Shown: positions 27,626 to 35,833 of the stretch, piece by piece
How the letters are laid out: every line of letters begins with the position of its first letter
Position numbering within the stretch: the first letter of the stretch is position 1
NCBI GenBank assembly: GCA_002163135.1
Contig: MAAN01000011.1
Coordinates: 310,001-374,000 of the forward strand
Direction: 5' to 3'
DNA from: Alphaproteobacteria bacterium 46_93_T64
GTDB taxonomy: Bacteria > Pseudomonadota > Alphaproteobacteria > Sneathiellales > Sneathiellaceae
Length of the DNA: 64,000 bases
Program-made: the position numbers and the translations under genes
The notes under the pieces: model-generated
Told to the model about the DNA's origin: nothing
The model's database searches: none
What the model saw: the letters and a program-made list of their open reading frames with translations, nothing else

Positions 27626-27646
27626 TAAATAAACGGTCGTCTAAAA
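27626..27646. promoter_or_regulatory. Probable AcuR operator 2 (acuR promoter)
   Basis: AAACGGTCGTCTAAA lies directly upstream of the acuR ATG. Compared with operator 1 (GACCAGTCGTCTAAT), the shared part is the CGTCTAA half with GTC at the same spacing, read on the minus strand as TAGACGACC. It fits autoregulation. Confidence 0.55.
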
Positions 27647-27879
27647 AAGTCAATTTATTTTTCTGGTGATCTAGTGCGAGATTGATAGATGTCAATGCGA
27701 ATGATGCCTCAACGAGTAATACTTTTAAGGTGAAATGGCGATGTGTACAATTGGGGAGGGGTTGCTTTCCACATGACGATTTTCCGCGGTCACCCCATAT
27801 TACATTGCAAATAAACAGGTTAGCATCCACAATCAATGCTACGTTGTGGGTATGTGCAGTTTATGGTGCTGATTTGTTT

Positions 27880-28683
27880 ATGTTAAGTCGAATTACTGTC
27901 ATTCTGGGGCTGACAGCTATACTAGTTTCCTGTGTTCCTATTAATTCGCGTGTTCAGGAAAATCCTGATTGGTCCGGTCTCATCATTGATGCAGAGAATT
28001 TAGAGCCAATTGAAGATGTGATAGTCAGACACACGCTATTTCGCAGCCAAATTCCGGTTACAGAAAATTTTCCTCATAATAATTTTGAATACTTAGAAAC
28101 ACAAACTACAACGACAAATAAAGCGGGTGATTTTTACCTGAACGGGGTTGTTACAGAAAAAATTGTAATGCGCCTCCCCGTCAGTGGTATCTTTTTTGAA
28201 GACGCTTTTAAATCATTGCATGCGCAAGAATATGAAAATACATTTATTCTAGGGTCGAATGTACGTCTTGGGAAAACACTGGTTAACCGTGTTGGTTATG
28301 TTGCGTTGGACCGAAACCGAGATAAGCTTGCTCCTCTCCCCTTTGAAGGTTTTGCAATAGACTTGCAGAATATTAATGTGATTTTCAAGATCTGTAGTTC
28401 TTCTCAATTACGGATTGCGTTGGAGAAAACAAACACCGCCAGAAAAGTGCTTCAGGCAAGTGGTTGGCATAAATTAAGCGAGGGTGAATTCCTTAGTCAG
28501 TATGAGAGGAAAATTATCCACGCTCTTTATATGGATCTTCCCAATTATTGGCAGTGGGTACGCAAAAGCTGTCGTTTAGAAAAACGGGATGAGTATACAA
28601 GGATCAGACAATCAATTGATAACTTGAACTTGGAAGTAGATCGCATACTCGAAGTTACAAGTCCATTAAGCGACGCCAGTTAA
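27880..28683 (+). CDS. Lipoprotein with carboxypeptidase-regulatory-like fold, unknown function
   Basis: About 267 residues from the ATG at 27880; the frame is open further upstream but that part crosses the acuR promoter and looks non-coding. The start is a lipoprotein signal: a hydrophobic stretch ending in the lipobox LVSC. Residues about 30-100 resemble a transthyretin-like or carboxypeptidase-regulatory domain: WSGLIIDAENLEPIEDVIV, then TTTTNKAGDFYLNGVV. The C-terminal half is Lys/Arg-rich and helical with no recognised motif. I do not know its role. The low GC content and the neighbouring unknown secreted proteins suggest an acquired segment. Confidence 0.6.
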   Translation: MLSRITVILGLTAILVSCVPINSRVQENPDWSGLIIDAENLEPIEDVIVRHTLFRSQIPVTENFPHNNFEYLETQTTTTNKAGDFYLNGVVTEKIVMRLPVSGIFFEDAFKSLHAQEYENTFILGSNVRLGKTLVNRVGYVALDRNRDKLAPLPFEGFAIDLQNINVIFKICSSSQLRIALEKTNTARKVLQASGWHKLSEGEFLSQYERKIIHALYMDLPNYWQWVRKSCRLEKRDEYTRIRQSIDNLNLEVDRILEVTSPLSDAS

Positions 28684-28684
28684 T

Positions 28685-28716
28685 GCGACATCGAAATAGA
28701 AGTCGCTGGGGTTTTT
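28685..28716 (+). terminator. Possible weak terminator
   Basis: GCGAC (28685-28689) can pair with GTCGC (28702-28706), followed after a few G by TTTTT. The stem is short, so this is tentative. Confidence 0.3.
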
Positions 28717-28831
28717 CTTATAGGATCTGGACACCAAAGGGTATGTGACTAAAGTTCAGTTTTTTTAAAAAATACTTATTCGGCTTAAAAACCAGAAAAA
28801 ATAATTAACAATAACGAGACCAATAAACCCA

Positions 28832-29521
28832 ATGAACAAGATATATATAAGTACATTATTGATGATTTTAGCGGCAATATCTATTTCCGCCGGTTTCAAC
28901 AACGTCGCCTCAGGTGGCAGTTGCGGATATGTAGATGAAGAAATTTTTATTCGGATCGCAAGTCATGAAAACGGGCGAATTGAGCTAGAACCCGCGTATG
29001 GTGATCTGATCACCGTGTCTACTAGCGAGTTTGTATCCTATTTGTCTGCGTCTGCTCCAATTTTGCCCATACGTAATGACTATTATAATCTATCAGTTCG
29101 AAGACACACCAGTGGTGGCTGTAGCCCTTTCGCCATTACAAATATTTCGAAACTCGAAATTCCCAATTTACGGCTTAATCCAACAGAACCTCAGTTATAT
29201 TCCGGTGCATTTGTTCTTGCCGAGGCAAAGAGTTGTGTAATAATTCAGCGGGAAAAACCCTGCCTTGAGGATCTGACAATAGAGACATCCTTTGATATGG
29301 CGCAACGAGATATTTTGTCTCACATAATGCCGAGAAGTATCCATCACTGCTCGCCCGCATCCCTTAAAATGGTTTGGACAGAAATTGATCCAGCACCCAA
29401 TGAAAAACGGTTTATCAGTTGTGTAAAAAACCTTGAAGATGAAGACGTGGCCATAGAGTTTTCTATCCGTGAAAAGGGCGATAAACGGTTATTGCTAAGA
29501 AAAATATTCAAAAGTCTCTAA
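28832..29521 (+). CDS. Secreted protein of unknown function
   Basis: A 229-residue protein with a signal peptide (hydrophobic LLMILAAISISAG, cleavage probably near NVASGG). The mature part has seven cysteines (for example SCGYVDEE, GGCSPF, SCVIIQREKPC, HHCSPAS and ISCVKN), consistent with disulfides outside the cytoplasm. I do not recognise the family. It ends in KIFKSL followed by TAA, and the same frame then continues without stop into Sel1-type repeats. The two parts may once have been one gene. Confidence 0.6.
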   Translation: MNKIYISTLLMILAAISISAGFNNVASGGSCGYVDEEIFIRIASHENGRIELEPAYGDLITVSTSEFVSYLSASAPILPIRNDYYNLSVRRHTSGGCSPFAITNISKLEIPNLRLNPTEPQLYSGAFVLAEAKSCVIIQREKPCLEDLTIETSFDMAQRDILSHIMPRSIHHCSPASLKMVWTEIDPAPNEKRFISCVKNLEDEDVAIEFSIREKGDKRLLLRKIFKSL

Positions 29522-29542
29522 CCAGTTCGACCAGCAGCTTGT

Positions 29543-29935
29543 TTGACACAAAATCAAAAATTGTCACTGTCTAATTACAAGCGGGCTGCTGAATTGTATG
29601 AACAAGAATGTACGTCAGGAAATCATTCCAGCTGTTACGGTATTGCCATTTTGTATGACAAAGGCAACGGGGTGGTACAAAACGATAAAACAGCTTTCTC
29701 GTTTTTTTTAAAATCATTTGGTATGCAAAAGAAAGTCTGCGACGGCGGGAATGCCAAGGAATGTTCCGGCGTTGGTCATTCGTATGAATTTGGCCAAGGT
29801 GTCGCACAGAGAAAAGAAAAGGCTGCTAAATATTTTCGAATGGCCTGCGATAACGGAGATGCCTTTGGCTGTAAAAAAAATCGAATAAAGACAAATAATT
29901 ATGAGCAGTTCTTCCAACTCCTGATCAGCGGATGA
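29543..29935 (+). pseudogene. Sel1/Hcp-type cysteine-rich repeat segment, probably the cut-off C-terminus of the upstream gene
   Basis: About 130 residues with three Sel1-like repeats: AAELYEQECTSGNHSSCYGIAIL, KKVCDGGNAKECSGVGHSYEF and KYFRMACDNGDAFGC. Each repeat has two cysteines with seven residues between them, the disulfide pattern of Helicobacter Hcp proteins, which work outside the cytoplasm. Yet the segment has no ATG (best start is TTG), no ribosome site and no signal peptide. It follows the secreted protein in the same frame, separated only by TAA at 29519-29521 and seven codons. A single nonsense mutation is the simplest explanation; translation as a separate cytoplasmic Sel1 protein is the alternative. 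Confidence 0.6.
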
Positions 29936-30147
29936 TATCTCTGAACTCGTCAGGAACTTTGATAGTAGAGGCGATTGATCATCTAGAATTTGTGCTCGCT
30001 AATCTGTCCCGTGGGCGCTCTCATTAGGTGATGTAAGATTAGTTTTGCTGGTTTTTTCTAAAATAAGTGAAAAATGCAAGGTAATTGTTAACTGTTACTT
30101 GTGTAGCTTGCTTCATCAGGAACATGTGACAAGGAGGAATTCTCTTT

Positions 30148-30537
30148 ATGGGAAACGAATGTAAGGTTTTGATTGTTGATGACAGTAAGCTCGCACGTAT
30201 TATGCTGCAACGAGCCATTTCAGTTTATAATCCTGAATGGAGTATAGCGCAGGCTGCGAATGGGGAAGAAGGGTTGATCGCCTTTGAAGAAGATAAACCT
30301 GACATTATCCTAGTCGACTATCATATGCCGGGAATAAATGGAATTGAACTGGCCCAAAAATTCCGAGATAAAGATAAAACCATCCCGATTGCCTTATGCA
30401 CTGCCAACATTCAAAACACAATTCAGGAACAAGCCGAGGGCATAGGAATTTCTTTTGTCGCTAAACCTATCACAAATGACGCTGTTGCGGAGTTTCTGAA
30501 AGTAGCTGACAAAGCACGTATGGAAAAGCCTCAATGA
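30148..30537 (+). CDS. CheY-like response regulator
   Basis: A single receiver domain of 129 residues. The acidic pocket is D11 and D12, the phosphorylated residue is D57 (IILVDYHMPG), the switch threonine is in ALCTAN and the conserved lysine is in VAKPI. It has no output domain, so it acts by protein contact, as CheY does. A strong ribosome site (AGGAGG) precedes the ATG. The stop overlaps the following CheC-like gene by four bases (ATGA). The operon continues with a diguanylate cyclase, so its phosphorylation state may be read into c-di-GMP control. Confidence 0.87.
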   Translation: MGNECKVLIVDDSKLARIMLQRAISVYNPEWSIAQAANGEEGLIAFEEDKPDIILVDYHMPGINGIELAQKFRDKDKTIPIALCTANIQNTIQEQAEGIGISFVAKPITNDAVAEFLKVADKARMEKPQ

Positions 30538-31172
30538 AGGATTTGGAGACCCTAGATTGGTCTGAAGACCAAATAGACGCGCTAACTGAAATCATGAATT
30601 TGGGTATTGGTGTTGCCGCAAACAGCCTAAGTGAGATGGTGGGCGAAGAAGTCATCCTCAATATCCCTAAAATTCGTCTGGTATCCAGAAGTGAAATCAC
30701 GAATGATTTGGCTGAGCAAAATCCAGAAGGTATGTCTTATGTCTTTCAGGATTTTAACGGAAGTGTATTTGGCCGTTCTGCACTTTTGTTCCCAATTCAG
30801 AAGAGCTTTAATCTGGTCAAAGCCTTGCTTAAAGACATGGCGGTTGACGATGAAATGACAGAAATGGAGCAAGAGGCTCTGTCTGAAGTCGGCAATGTAA
30901 TTCTGAATGCTTGTATCGCTACCATGGTTGACACCCTTGGCTTGGAAATTGAAGTTGAAATTCCACAATATGTCCGTGGCGGTCCGGTGGGTGTGTTGTT
31001 GGCTGGCGACACCAAGTTGGATGATACACAAACAAATCTATTCTGTGCTGTTGAATTCAAAACGCATGAAAGTGGCATCGAAGGATATGTGCTTTTCCTG
31101 CTAGAACTTCCATCTGTTAAAAATCTAAAAAAATCATTAGAAGAATATCTGAATGGTATTCTAGGTGTATGA
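30534..31172 (+). CDS. CheC-like CheY-P phosphatase
   Basis: A cytosolic protein of 212 residues. It has two copies of the CheC/CheX/FliY active-site motif: E19 and N22 followed by exactly 22 residues and P45, with D15 in front, and a second copy in EALSEVGN with 22 residues to the P of EVEIP. The family dephosphorylates CheY-type receivers. The first copy matches fully and the second has E in place of D/S. Its stop overlaps the diguanylate cyclase gene by eight bases. The obvious partner is the receiver encoded just upstream. Confidence 0.85.
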   Translation: MKDLETLDWSEDQIDALTEIMNLGIGVAANSLSEMVGEEVILNIPKIRLVSRSEITNDLAEQNPEGMSYVFQDFNGSVFGRSALLFPIQKSFNLVKALLKDMAVDDEMTEMEQEALSEVGNVILNACIATMVDTLGLEIEVEIPQYVRGGPVGVLLAGDTKLDDTQTNLFCAVEFKTHESGIEGYVLFLLELPSVKNLKKSLEEYLNGILGV

Positions 31173-32508
31173 TATGGCGGTCACCGTCCAAGACAAAAAA
31201 GTATTAGATCATTTATCGGGTATTCTGAGCATTGTTATCGACAAAGCTGAGTTTGGTAGTATCGTTTTGGATAAAGAGGGCGTTGTCGTTATCTGGAACC
31301 AGAAAATGGCTCTTTTCTCAGCTATTGAAACGGATGAAGCTCTGGGAAAAACCCTTGAACAGCTATTCGGAAGCGGATTGTTGAGAAGGTTTCAAAACTC
31401 GATCAATCAAGCATTGACCCTTGGTATGTCATCTGTGTTGTCTCATAAATTTCACGGGGCAGTTCTTCCCCTGATGAATAAAGATGACGGACCTTTACTC
31501 TATACAACGTATATCAAACCGATCTCGATTGAGCCAAATAACCGCAATTGCTTGATCGAAATTCACGATATGACAAATGTCGAAGCGCGTGAAAATAGAT
31601 TACGTAAAATAACTTTGGAGCAACAGGATAACGAAACGAGGCTTAGGCTTCTTACTGACAATCTACCTGCAGTAATTCATCAGGTTCGGGTGTCAGAGGA
31701 CGGCACAACAGAAGCAAGCTATCTCAGCCGTGGTGTCGAGCAGTTGCTCTCCACGGACTATGATACTGTTTCAGATGACCCCAATTTTCTTCGCAAAAAA
31801 ATCGTATCTGATGACGTTGATTTGTTCGACGATGTAATGACAGACATCATAGAAAATTCTGTGGAACGGGATATCATTGTACGAGTGACCACCAGTGAAC
31901 GAGTGAAAAAATGGGTGCACATGTTTTTGCGTGGACGGGAAAATCGTAGTGGCCAAAAAGTTGTTGATGGTCTGTACCTTGATGTCACCAGTGTAAAAGT
32001 TGTTGAAGAAGAATTACGACGCCTAGCGACCACTGATAGTTTAACCGGGATTTCGAACCGACGGCATTTGATGGATTCCTCCGAAAGAGAATTTTCTATG
32101 GCTCGCCGCTATGCCACCCCTCTTTCTATACTTTTAATGGATATAGATCATTTCAAGTCCGTCAATGATGGGTACGGGCATGATGCAGGCGATGCGGTCT
32201 TGGAAATGTTCGCAAAAAAAATAAAAAGTACTATTCGGCAAACAGATATTTTCGGGCGCTATGGTGGAGAAGAATTTGTTGTGACACTTCCGCATTCCAC
32301 ATGCGCGAATGCGATGATAATAGCTGAGAAAATACGTAAAGTCGTTGAGAGTATGGCCTGTGGTCGTGATGACTTGTCTGTCACAGTCAGTATTGGGGTC
32401 GCTGAGATGGCAAGTAACGACAAAACCTTGGATGAAGTCTTGAAACGGGCTGATACGGCTGTTTATGAGGCCAAAAACGCCGGACGAAATCGCGTCATAT
32501 CCAACTAA
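31165..32508 (+). CDS. PAS-domain diguanylate cyclase
   Basis: A soluble 447-residue signalling protein. There are two PAS-like regions (about 15-125, with VVIWNQKMALFS, and about 155-280, with VIHQVRVSEDG and LYLDVTSVKVVEEELRR), then a GGDEF domain from about 285. The active site is GGEEF (367-371), a working variant, and the RxxD inhibitory site is RQTD (358-361). It makes c-di-GMP from two GTP and is probably product-inhibited. No transmembrane helix is present. It is the third gene of the CheY-CheC operon, and its PAS domains may bind a small ligand or cofactor. A GTG or ATG near 31174 is an alternative start. Confidence 0.9.
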   Translation: MYDMAVTVQDKKVLDHLSGILSIVIDKAEFGSIVLDKEGVVVIWNQKMALFSAIETDEALGKTLEQLFGSGLLRRFQNSINQALTLGMSSVLSHKFHGAVLPLMNKDDGPLLYTTYIKPISIEPNNRNCLIEIHDMTNVEARENRLRKITLEQQDNETRLRLLTDNLPAVIHQVRVSEDGTTEASYLSRGVEQLLSTDYDTVSDDPNFLRKKIVSDDVDLFDDVMTDIIENSVERDIIVRVTTSERVKKWVHMFLRGRENRSGQKVVDGLYLDVTSVKVVEEELRRLATTDSLTGISNRRHLMDSSEREFSMARRYATPLSILLMDIDHFKSVNDGYGHDAGDAVLEMFAKKIKSTIRQTDIFGRYGGEEFVVTLPHSTCANAMIIAEKIRKVVESMACGRDDLSVTVSIGVAEMASNDKTLDEVLKRADTAVYEAKNAGRNRVISN

Positions 32509-32763
32509 ATTTAATCTCAACGACCAATTAGTCTGCTGAATATTAATACCAAACCCTTCCAGAAACTGTCGTGCGAATAGCATCGAAAATATAAGCGCTA
32601 TCCGTGATAAAATGTCATCCAGGCTATAAGCTTTTCGATGGTCGCCTCTGCGGGTGTCAGGGAACACTGCTGCCGTCACCACTGCACTTCTCTTGCATGT
32701 TCATGATTGCGTTGTCGCCAGTTTGATGGAAATATCTCTCTCAACTAAAGAAAGAGGTGTTGT

Positions 32764-33540
32764 GTGAAAGGAATTTCGGGAAAAAATGTCATTGTAACCG
32801 CAGGCGGGTCAGGGATCGGTTTAGGGATAGCACTGGGGTATCAATCGCTTGGGGCAAACGTGACAGTTTGCGATGTTGACGGCACAAGTCTTGCGGCGTT
32901 ATCGAAAGCACATCCTTCACTAACTGCTGTAAAAGCGGATATTTCTGATGAAGAACAAGTCACCCATTTGTTCGAGACGGCAATAGACAAAATGGGAAGT
33001 ATCGATATTCTTGTTAACAATGCGGGTATATCTGGCCCCACATCGCCTTTGGAAAATATTTCTCTAGCTGACTGGCGTTCCTGTATGAGCGTTAATATCG
33101 ACGGATGTTTCTTGTGTTGCCGTCAAGTTGTCCCTTTCTTGAAGGATCAGGGGGGAGGCTCAATCATAAATATCTCCTCCACTGCCGGAATATTGGCCTA
33201 TCCGATGCGAGCCCCATATGCTGCATCAAAATGGGCCATGATTGGTTTGACCAAAACTCTGGCAATGGAATTGGGACCTTTCGGTATTCGAACCAACAGC
33301 ATTGCACCCGGCTCAATAAACAATTCCCGAATGGACGGTGTTATTGCACGTGAATCGATTGCAAAAGGGGTAAGTGAAGAGGAAATTCGGGAAAGTTACG
33401 AGCGTCAATCCGCCATGGGTAGTTTTATTGATGTTGAAGAAATCGCCGACATGGCAATTTTTCTTTCTTCAGATCTTGGCAAGAATATTAATGGCCAAGT
33501 GATTGCAGTGGATGGTTTCGCAGAAACAATTACAACATAG
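32764..33540 (+). CDS. Short-chain dehydrogenase/reductase
   Basis: A classical SDR of 258 residues with a GTG start; AAAGAGG lies upstream. The cofactor motif is TAGGSGIGLGIALGY (slightly unusual TAGGSGIG for TGxxxGIG), then NNAGISGPTSP, the catalytic Ser in INISSTAG and the YAASK motif. The C-terminal ...GQVIAVDGFAE is normal. The substrate is not evident. It lies between the c-di-GMP operon and the carnitine cluster and converges on the CdhR-like gene, so it may or may not belong to carnitine metabolism. Confidence 0.85.
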   Translation: MKGISGKNVIVTAGGSGIGLGIALGYQSLGANVTVCDVDGTSLAALSKAHPSLTAVKADISDEEQVTHLFETAIDKMGSIDILVNNAGISGPTSPLENISLADWRSCMSVNIDGCFLCCRQVVPFLKDQGGGSIINISSTAGILAYPMRAPYAASKWAMIGLTKTLAMELGPFGIRTNSIAPGSINNSRMDGVIARESIAKGVSEEEIRESYERQSAMGSFIDVEEIADMAIFLSSDLGKNINGQVIAVDGFAETITT

Positions 33541-33576
33541 AGGTAAATTTGTTGCGGGATATTTTGGGTAGGCACA

Positions 33577-34512
33577 TTAATAGTCTCTATCTTTAGATGG
33601 TTGTATGCCAAATCGAGTTTTGTAGCTGCGACTAAGGGATTCAATGTTCGAAAAACCGCATTGAATTCCTATATCGCCAACCGATTTTTGAGAGTTTTTT
33701 AGGAGCGCTCTTGCATTTTCCAATCTGAGATTGAGATAGTATCGCGCGGGTGTTGCGCCGAAATACTTCTGGAATTTGCGTCGAAGTTGCCAGCCTTCTA
33801 ATTCTAATTGCGTAGCAATATTTGAAATAGGCACGGGCTCATCGATATTTTCCAGCATAATTTGAATAGCATCTGCAAGACGTTTGTCCAAGCGTGATAC
33901 AGACCAGTCTTTCCCAAGTTCTAACTGCGAGAAAGTTGAGGCTAGCGGTCGATAATTTATCGCCTTGGCAACGGCTGCAGCCAACGTTTTTCCGTTGAAA
34001 TGGGCTATTAAAGCAAGTGTCATATCGAGAGTAGCGACGCCGCCTGCACTAGAACAGAAAGTTTCGGAAAAATCGAATAATAGATCGACAAATACGTTTG
34101 CCGCGTATGGGTCCCGAAGTGCTTTGAGGCTTTCATGATGAACTGCAGCTTTTCGGTTCTTTAAAAGCCCAGATTTGGCAAACAACAAGGCACCTGTGTC
34201 GACGCACCCCATAAGGATGTTTCGCGTCGCATGCTTTCGCAGAAATTCAATGGAAGATTTGGTGACAGTTTTTTCCGGGTAATAAGACGTTAGAACAAGC
34301 AGGATGTCAGGTTGAAAGTCGCTGTTAAAGCAATGATCCACAGAAAGTTTGATGTTGCTTGAAGATGAAACGGGTTGTCCGTGTTCAGTGATCATCTTCC
34401 ATTCGAATACTGGATGATGGTTTTCTCGGTTTGCGACCCGCAACGGCTCGGTAATGCAGGAGAGGGACATCATGGGAAAACCATCGAATAGGACGATGCC
34501 TATAGATTTCAT
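33577..34512 (-). CDS. GlxA-family AraC-type regulator, CdhR-like
   Basis: A transcription factor of about 311 residues, started at the ATG at 34512 because GGAG lies six bases upstream. The N-terminal DJ-1/PfpI-like domain has IGIVLFDGFPMMSL and CSSAGGVATLDMTLAL. The C-terminal AraC domain has PISNIATQLELEGWQLRRKFQKYFG and GIQCGFSNIESLSRSYKTRFG. In Pseudomonas the GlxA-type regulator CdhR controls the carnitine dehydrogenase operon; here the gene is divergent from a gamma-butyrobetaine hydroxylase and near carnitine dehydrogenase, so a CdhR role is likely. The likely effectors are carnitine or its products. Confidence 0.8.
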   Translation of the reverse strand: MKSIGIVLFDGFPMMSLSCITEPLRVANRENHHPVFEWKMITEHGQPVSSSSNIKLSVDHCFNSDFQPDILLVLTSYYPEKTVTKSSIEFLRKHATRNILMGCVDTGALLFAKSGLLKNRKAAVHHESLKALRDPYAANVFVDLLFDFSETFCSSAGGVATLDMTLALIAHFNGKTLAAAVAKAINYRPLASTFSQLELGKDWSVSRLDKRLADAIQIMLENIDEPVPISNIATQLELEGWQLRRKFQKYFGATPARYYLNLRLENARALLKNSQKSVGDIGIQCGFSNIESLSRSYKTRFGIQPSKDRDY

Positions 34513-34618
34513 GATCATCTCCAATTTGTTAGTTGAGGTCAAAGAATAATAGTTTTTGGTCAATCTCAATTGCAAGTCTTATATTATAATTTCGATGTAA
34601 TTCTGAAGGGAGTTAGGA

Positions 34619-35833
34619 ATGAATTTGATTAAAAAATTCGATGAAACCCCATCATTTACATTGGAAACGCCGGATATGGATTTCTGGCCGATTGAATTTG
34701 AGATCGAAGATGTTCAAATTCGTGATGGAGACATCGTTGTCCGATGGAATGATCACAAAACGAGTTCGTTTCTTCCTTTGTGGCTGAGAGAACAATGCCC
34801 TTGTCGGGTCTGCCATAGTGACATTACACGAGAGACGTTGATGGATGTGACGGATATTCCTGTCGATGTTCAGGCTGTTCAAGTAAGGCTTGATGATAAA
34901 GGATATGTCGTAGTTCATTGGTCTACAGATGGACATGCAAGTTGTTTCAATCCTGGTTGGCTAAGAGCCAACAGTTACGATGGTTGGGCTCAAGCTGTAC
35001 AAATGAAAATCCGACCAACCTGGGATCACAATTTTCAAATACCAGACTTCGATGCACTACAAATTCTTAACGATGATGACCATTTATGCGAATGGCTGAC
35101 AGCTCTTGACACGTATGGCCTTACTTTGGTGAGGAACGTACCTACCCAATCAAAAGCAGTGCTGGAGATGGCAAAAAGAATTGGACAGGTCCGCTCAACC
35201 AATTTCGGAACGATGTTTGAAGTAGTTTCCAAACCGGATGCTGATTCAAACGCATATTTGTCGGTGGAACTACCCCTTCATATGGATCTTCCGACTCGAG
35301 AGACGCCTCCTGGCCTGCAGTTTTTGCATTGTATGGTAAATGATGCAAAAGGAGGCGACAGTGTACTCGCAGATGCGTTTCATTTGGCGAAAATCTTGAA
35401 GGTCGAGGCTCCGGATGTATATGAAACGATTACGGGGGTAAATTATAGTTTTAAAAATCGGTCTTTGATTTGCGATTATCAAGCATCGGGCCCCCTTATT
35501 CGTCTGGATGAAGCCGGTAATCCCGTTGAGCATAGAATTAATACGTTTCTCACGTCACCGATTACCCATCTCCCACGCGATGAATTGAAAAACGCTCTGG
35601 AAGCCAAGCACCATTTACTTCACATGCTGCAAGAAGAGCGTTTCAAAATTCAATATAAAATGGGATCGGGTGATATGATCGCATTTGATAATCGGCGTGT
35701 CCTTCATGCCCGAACAGAGTTTTTTCCAAATACAGGCTCGCGCTTGCTTGAAGGCTGTTATGTCGATCGAGACGAACTAGGGTCGGCTTTACGTATGCTC
35801 GCGAGGGAAAAACGCCGATTAAAGTGTGGTTAA
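34619..35833 (+). CDS. Gamma-butyrobetaine hydroxylase-like dioxygenase
   Basis: A 404-residue Fe(II)/2-oxoglutarate-dependent enzyme of the TauD/GBBH family. The N-terminal domain (about 20-130) has the zinc-binding cluster C60, C62, C65 and H66 typical of gamma-butyrobetaine hydroxylases. The catalytic domain has the iron ligands H221 and D223 (LHMDLPTRETPPG) and a distal His in NRRVLHARTEF. It would convert gamma-butyrobetaine to L-carnitine in the cytoplasm. The two carnitine-degrading genes next to it, on the opposite strand, support this. The stop overlaps the convergent stop of the carnitine dehydrogenase gene by four bases, leaving no room for a terminator. Confidence 0.87.
   Translation: MNLIKKFDETPSFTLETPDMDFWPIEFEIEDVQIRDGDIVVRWNDHKTSSFLPLWLREQCPCRVCHSDITRETLMDVTDIPVDVQAVQVRLDDKGYVVVHWSTDGHASCFNPGWLRANSYDGWAQAVQMKIRPTWDHNFQIPDFDALQILNDDDHLCEWLTALDTYGLTLVRNVPTQSKAVLEMAKRIGQVRSTNFGTMFEVVSKPDADSNAYLSVELPLHMDLPTRETPPGLQFLHCMVNDAKGGDSVLADAFHLAKILKVEAPDVYETITGVNYSFKNRSLICDYQASGPLIRLDEAGNPVEHRINTFLTSPITHLPRDELKNALEAKHHLLHMLQEERFKIQYKMGSGDMIAFDNRRVLHARTEFFPNTGSRLLEGCYVDRDELGSALRMLAREKRRLKCG

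Noticed and set aside
27682-27879. Upstream extension of the lipoprotein frame
   Set aside because: It crosses the acuR promoter region, while the ATG at 27880 begins a proper lipoprotein signal peptide.
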